Origin: Gammaproteobacteria bacterium
GTDB taxonomy: Bacteria; Pseudomonadota; Gammaproteobacteria; Steroidobacterales; Steroidobacteraceae
Assembly: GCA_003134045.1 (NCBI GenBank)
Contig: PLAH01000184.1
Location: 1-64,000, forward strand
Direction: 5' to 3'
DNA length: 64,000 nt
The notes beneath the pieces are model-generated. The model saw nothing but the letters and a program-made list of their open reading frames with translations. It was not told the DNA's origin and made no database searches. Each line of letters begins with the position of its first letter. Position 1 is the stretch's first letter. Made by a program: the position numbers and the translations under genes. Shown piece by piece: positions 59,675 through 64,000 of the stretch.

Positions 59675-60118
59675 TCACCCTGTAGCGGCAAGCGGCAAGT
59701 CGGCGAGCCGTAGCTCCCGATCCAACCAGTCGACGAATGCCCTGCGTGCTGCCACGGTTGACCGCTCGGTCGACTCGAGCAGCCAATAGGCGCCGAACGT
59801 CACGGCCGTTCGACCGATCCGCGTCAGTCCGGCAGCCTTCAAATTGGATCCGATATAAATTGGCGCGCTCAACGCGACCCCCTGGCTGCGTACCGCGGCG
59901 GTGAGCGCGAGCGACGAGTCGTTGAGGTGCAAATGCTTTGCGCGCTCATATCCTGGAAGGTTAGCGGCTGCGAACCAGCTTCGCCACGCCGTACCGTCAT
60001 CGTCGTGCAACAACCGATACCTCGTGACGTAATCGTCGATGGCCAGGCCAGCGCGCCGTCCGGCACCAGCCTCGAAGGCGCGTAGTCCTAGCAGCGATGG
60101 CAGCCGACTGAAGGTCAT
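59675..60118 (-). pseudogene. Internally deleted LysR (GcvA-like) regulator
   Basis: MTFSRLPSLLGLRAFEAGA (LysR N-terminus) runs directly into C-terminal effector domain RYRLLHDDDGTAWRSWFAAANLPG; HTH missing. Confidence 0.75.
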
Positions 60119-60705
60119 CGAGGCTTAGGCTCCGGCGTAGCGAGTTCTTCGCATAACTCTAGGTTATCCCATAGCGCGTGACAAATCGTTTGTGGATGTT
60201 GCGCGTCGGCGGTGCAATGGCGTCGCGGCACATCTCTCTGGAGGCCACATGAACCCACTCGGTATGACGGTGCTGTTGGCGTTGTCTGCATACGATGCGA
60301 AACGCGCGCCTCAGCGTAAGGAACACGGCGACCCGCCCATGCGCTGCCATTTCGCACCCCTGCCGGAAGCGCGGCGTCCGTGGCGCTGGTTCGGTCAGCG
60401 CGAGGCGGCCCGCGACCTCGGTGGGTGCCGAACGTGCAGGCGAGACTGAGGACGCTCGTCGCTGCAGCGCTGTAAGCGTGTTCCGTGAACAAGAACCGGA
60501 GTGTGCGCCCGACAAAGGCTTGCTAACTTGGCTTACGTCAACCAACGCAAGGACGGCGCCATGCAGCGGCGAGTGCCATAGGGCGCGCGATGATGTGAGC
60601 CGCTTGCATTCGGGTCATCGCCATACCGCGGGTATAATCTTTGACGAAGGCATGTGAGCGCGGCCACGCCCAAGCCCGCTGACGGCGGCTCACGAGGACG
60701 GAATC

Positions 60706-61359
60706 ATGTCAGCAACATTCGATGAGGTTTTTGCATTACCCGACGGTCGGGTGCTGCCCATCGGCCCGAGCGCGTTCGTGCTGCCCGGATTCGCGCGCCT
60801 GTCGATGGACGACGTGCTGCCTACGCTCTCCGAGATTGCACGGCGGTCTCCCTTTCGTCACATGGTGACCCCCGGAGGGGATACGATGTCGGTGGCGATG
60901 ACCAACTGCGGGCGCTTGGGCTGGGTCACCGACCGCCGCGGCTATCGCTACACGGAGGACGATCCTGACACCGGCGCACCATGGCCGGCCATGCCGGCAG
61001 CGCTGTCGCAGCTGGCGCGAGCGGCGGCGGCTGCCGCCGGATTCACCGCATTCGAGCCCGATGCATGTTTGGTCAATCGGTATTTGCCCGGTAATCGGCT
61101 CTCGCTGCACCAGGATAGGAATGAGCGCGACTTCGATTCGCCGATCGTTTCGGTGTCGTTGGGAATCCCCGCGGTTTTTCTGTTCGGCGGACACAAACGC
61201 AGCGACAAGCCGCTACGCGTGCCACTGATGCACGGCGATGTCGCAGTGTGGGGCCGTGAGGACCGCCTGAGATTCCATGGCGTGATGCCCCTCAAAGAGA
61301 ACTCGCATCCCTTGCTGGGCGGACAACGCATCAATCTCACGTTTCGCAAAGCCGCCTGA
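60706..61359 (+). CDS. alkB: DNA oxidative demethylase AlkB
   Basis: NRYLPGNRLSLHQDRNERDFDSPIVSVSLGIPAVFLFGG, VPLMHGDVAVWGREDRLRFHGVMPL, GGQRINLTFRKA. Confidence 0.95.
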   Translation: MSATFDEVFALPDGRVLPIGPSAFVLPGFARLSMDDVLPTLSEIARRSPFRHMVTPGGDTMSVAMTNCGRLGWVTDRRGYRYTEDDPDTGAPWPAMPAALSQLARAAAAAAGFTAFEPDACLVNRYLPGNRLSLHQDRNERDFDSPIVSVSLGIPAVFLFGGHKRSDKPLRVPLMHGDVAVWGREDRLRFHGVMPLKENSHPLLGGQRINLTFRKAA

Positions 61360-61553
61360 GTCCCCGACGGTGGTGCCCAAGCCCGGACATTGACGGGCCG
61401 GCCGCGGAGGCTGTTCAAGGCTCCGGACGTGCCCGCGTCGCTGACGGAATGCCGTGCTGCCGATCAGCACGACATTGATGGCTTCTCGAACCGAGCGCCA
61501 GCCCCTCGAGCCGTGGGCAGCGACCGGAGAATCACCATCCCAGGCACTTTATA

Positions 61554-62639
61554 TCAGGTCAAGGCCTCCCGCTCGATGAGTGCTCGCTTGCGCTCGATCC
61601 CCCAGCGGTAACCGGACAACTCACCGTCGCTGCGCACGACGCGATGACATGGAATGGCCACGGCAATCGCGTTTGCGGCACAGGCCCCGGCCACCGCACG
61701 TATCGAGCGCGGCGAACCCATTTTCCGCGCGATCTCTCGATAGCTCGCGGTCTGCCCGGGGGGGATCTCACGCAGCGCCTGCCACACGCGCTGCTGGAAG
61801 GCGGTTCCTCGGACATCCAACGGCAGATCGAGACCGATCCCGGGCGACTCGACGAATCCAACGACTTGCGCCACGAGGGATTCGTAATCTTCGTTGCCGC
61901 CAATCAATGTCGCGCGCGGAAATTGGTCTTGCAGACTGCGAACCAGTGCTTCCGGATCATCGCCGATCAGAATGGAAGCGACGCCTTTGTCGCTGGATGC
62001 CACGAGAATCGCGCCAAGCGAACATTGCCCCACGGCAAAGCGCAGTTCCTCGTTGGCGCCGCCGGCGCGAAACCGCTGCGGCGTCATCCCGAGCATGCCG
62101 GTTGACTGCTCGTAGAAGCGCCCGCTCGAATTAAACCCGCCGTCGTAAATCGCCTCGGTCACCGACGCTGCCGTGACCAACCTGTCGCGGACTCGCGCCG
62201 CTCGGTGGGCGCTCGCGTAGGCTTTCGGCGTCAGGCCAGTAACCTGTTTGAACAGCCGATGAAAGTAGCCGGGGCTCAGGTCCACCGCATCGGCCAGCTC
62301 TGTCAGGGACGGGGCCGACTCCCGCTCTTCGATGAGCCGGCACGCCTTGGCGACGATGACCGCGTTCTCCGCGTCCGGCGCCGGACCGTCGGGACGACAG
62401 CGTTTGCAGGGTCGGAAGCCGGCCTTGCGAGCCAGCTCTTGCGTCCCGTAGAACGTGACATTCTGCGGGTTCGCCCGCCGGGAGGAACACGAGGGCTTGC
62501 AATAGACCCCGGTTGTTGCGACGCCGTACCAGAACACCCCGTCCGCTCCGGCATCACGCTCGACAACGCGCTGCCAGCGGGGATCCTGCGTGGTCGCCGG
62601 GCTTTCGTCTTTCTTTCGAGCGGTGGCTGCCATGGTCAT
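61554..62639 (-). CDS. ada: Bifunctional Ada regulator / methylated-DNA-cysteine methyltransferase
   Basis: GVYCKPSCSSRRANPQNVTFY, AGFRPCKRCRPDG, AraC HTH, VWQALREIPPGQTASYREIARKMGSPRSIRAVAGACAANAIAVAIPCHRVV. Confidence 0.95.
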   Translation of the reverse strand: MTMAATARKKDESPATTQDPRWQRVVERDAGADGVFWYGVATTGVYCKPSCSSRRANPQNVTFYGTQELARKAGFRPCKRCRPDGPAPDAENAVIVAKACRLIEERESAPSLTELADAVDLSPGYFHRLFKQVTGLTPKAYASAHRAARVRDRLVTAASVTEAIYDGGFNSSGRFYEQSTGMLGMTPQRFRAGGANEELRFAVGQCSLGAILVASSDKGVASILIGDDPEALVRSLQDQFPRATLIGGNEDYESLVAQVVGFVESPGIGLDLPLDVRGTAFQQRVWQALREIPPGQTASYREIARKMGSPRSIRAVAGACAANAIAVAIPCHRVVRSDGELSGYRWGIERKRALIEREALT

Positions 62640-62700
62640 CTTCTCCATTAAAGCTGGGCGACCAGATTGACCCACCTCATGGTGTCGGACACTCCGAGTC

Positions 62701-62713
62701 TTGCTTTTGAATT
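62701..62713 (-). promoter_or_regulatory. Candidate Ada box upstream of ada
   Basis: Reverse strand AATTCAAAAGCAA matches AAT-N6-GCAA; ~62 nt upstream of the predicted start. Confidence 0.5.
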
Positions 62714-62728
62714 CTCCAGTCATCCAGC

Positions 62729-63495
62729 CTAGCGCGCCTTGTTTGAGACGCGCGCAACGAGTTCGTCCAATCGCGAAAGAAAGATCTGCAGGACCGGGGA
62801 GTCATTGTCCTTCTTGTAGCCGATGCATAGATCGATCGTCGGCGGCTCGCCCTTGAGTGGACGGCTCGTCACCGACGAGTGGAGCAGATTCTTGGCGTAC
62901 GTGGGCAGCAGCGCCACACCGCGCGTCGACGTAATGAGCGACATCACTCCGGCGAGGTTGTCCACCTCATGGCTCGGCTTGATATGGATGCGGCAGTGTT
63001 TCAGGTAAGCGTCGATCACGATCCGCAATGCGGGCGGCCGCCCCAGGCCGCTCAGCGCCTTGCCCGATACGCTCAGAAATATTTCGTTCGCGATGTCCTG
63101 TGGGTCGATCGAGTCCAGGGCGGCGAGACGATGATCGTTCGGCATAAACACCTCCAAGGGCTCTTTGACCAAGAAGCGGAATGCCAGATCGGATGTTCCC
63201 TCTTCCCGTCGAAGGAAGGCGGCGTCGATGCTGCCTTTCGAGAGAGCCACGGCAAGCTGAGGAGATACCTGGCTCGATACCACGACATGGATGTTGGGCA
63301 GCTCGTCGCGCAAGAGCTGCAAGGCTTCGGGCAGCCACGTCGATTCGTGTCCGGTCAAGAACCCAAGCACGAAGTACGGCTTGGCAGGTTCGGCCAGCCG
63401 GCGCGCGGACTCGACCGCGATCTCGACCTGCGACAGCACCACACGAGCATGGTCCAGAAAGACTCGCCCCGCTGCTGTGAGTTCGACGCCGCAGC
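62729..63495 (-). pseudogene. LysR family regulator truncated at 5' end (HTH missing)
   Basis: GVELTAAGRVFLDHARVVLSQVEIAVESARRLAEPAKPYFVLGFLTGHESTWLPEALQLL... effector domain intact; upstream frame is antisense of an SDR gene. Confidence 0.8.
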
Positions 63496-64000
63496 AATCA
63501 AGGCGGCGGTCGAAAAGGCCGTCGCAACCTTCGGCCGGCTGGATGTGCTGGTGAATAACGCCGGCACTGCCATTCCGAAAAAGTTCGAAGAGACCACGCT
63601 GGAAGAGATGGACCACATGGTCAACATCAACCTCCGCGGCGTATTCGCCACCACGCACGCTGCGCTCAAGCACCTGAATGACGGTGGCCGCATCATCATG
63701 ATTGGTTCGTGCGTGGGAGAGCGTGTCCTGACGCCCGGGCTGGTGGCTTACTCGGCGACCAAGGGAGCCGTGAAGATGTTTACCCAAGGGTTGTCCCGAG
63801 AAGTCGGGAGCCGGGGCATCACGGTCAACAATGTGCAGCCGGGTCCGATCGATACGGATTTGAATCCCGCCGCGGGCGATTGGGCGGTGCCGCAGAAGGC
63901 AGCCACAGCGCTCAACCGCTATGGGCGCGTCGATGAAGTTGCCGCGTTGGTGGCGTTCATCGCGGGCCCGGAATCCTCGTACATCACCGGGGCGAATCTC
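63449..64000 (+). pseudogene. Short-chain dehydrogenase/reductase lacking N-terminal Rossmann part; 3' end outside window
   Basis: AAIKAAVEKAVATFGRLDVLVNNAGTAIPKKFEETTLEEM, YSATKGAVKMFTQGLSREVGSRGITVNNVQPGPIDTDL; no TGxxxGIG upstream. Confidence 0.8.

Noticed and set aside
60192-60657. Small ORFs in the LysR-relic/alkB gap (60192..60449, 60295..60657, 60159..60545)
   Set aside because: No recognisable domain; mutually overlapping in several frames and without supporting context.
63496-63787. N-terminal ~97 residues of the 352-aa minus-strand ORF 62729..63787
   Set aside because: This part is the antisense of the SDR gene; not LysR sequence.
1-64000. CRISPR arrays, prophage, transposons, rRNA or tRNA genes
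   Set aside because: No regularly spaced repeats, transposase/integrase motifs, tRNA-like folds or rRNA sequence noticed by eye; a tRNAscan/Infernal run would be decisive.

Overview
This 64 kb high-GC window looks like ordinary gammaproteobacterial chromosome (taxon inferred from gene content and order only). It is mostly housekeeping operons in a standard layout: recG(partial)-ubiC-ubiA; bioB-bioC-bioD; an aa3 cytochrome oxidase and heme A cluster (coxB-coxA-small TM-ctaG-coxC-surf1-ctaA-ctaB); uvrD; trkA-trkH; dtd; tatABC; POT and OPT peptide transporters; a TonB receptor; pbpG; a GGDEF protein; ctpA; envC; rhodanese-grxC-secB-gpsA; ntrC-ntrB-DUF4124-glnA; glyQ-glyS-plsC; a molybdopterin oxidoreductase with cytochrome c; alkB and ada. 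The less ordinary items are: (i) a TPP-type riboswitch directly upstream of the TonB receptor; (ii) a lone MOBQ-type relaxase whose C-terminal helicase domain lacks Walker A, divergent from a TraD-like small gene, with an IncQ-nic-like sequence between them; (iii) a chimeric junction at about 63.48 kb where a LysR gene and a divergent SDR gene have both lost their 5' ends, plus an internally deleted LysR ORF at 59.7-60.1 kb; (iv) a BirA-like operator overlapping a predicted promoter upstream of bioB; (v) a sigma-54 promoter upstream of glnA; (vi) an Ada-box-like site upstream of ada. No CRISPR array, rRNA, prophage, integrase or transposase was recognised. All calls come from reading translations and sequence by eye; no database search was run.
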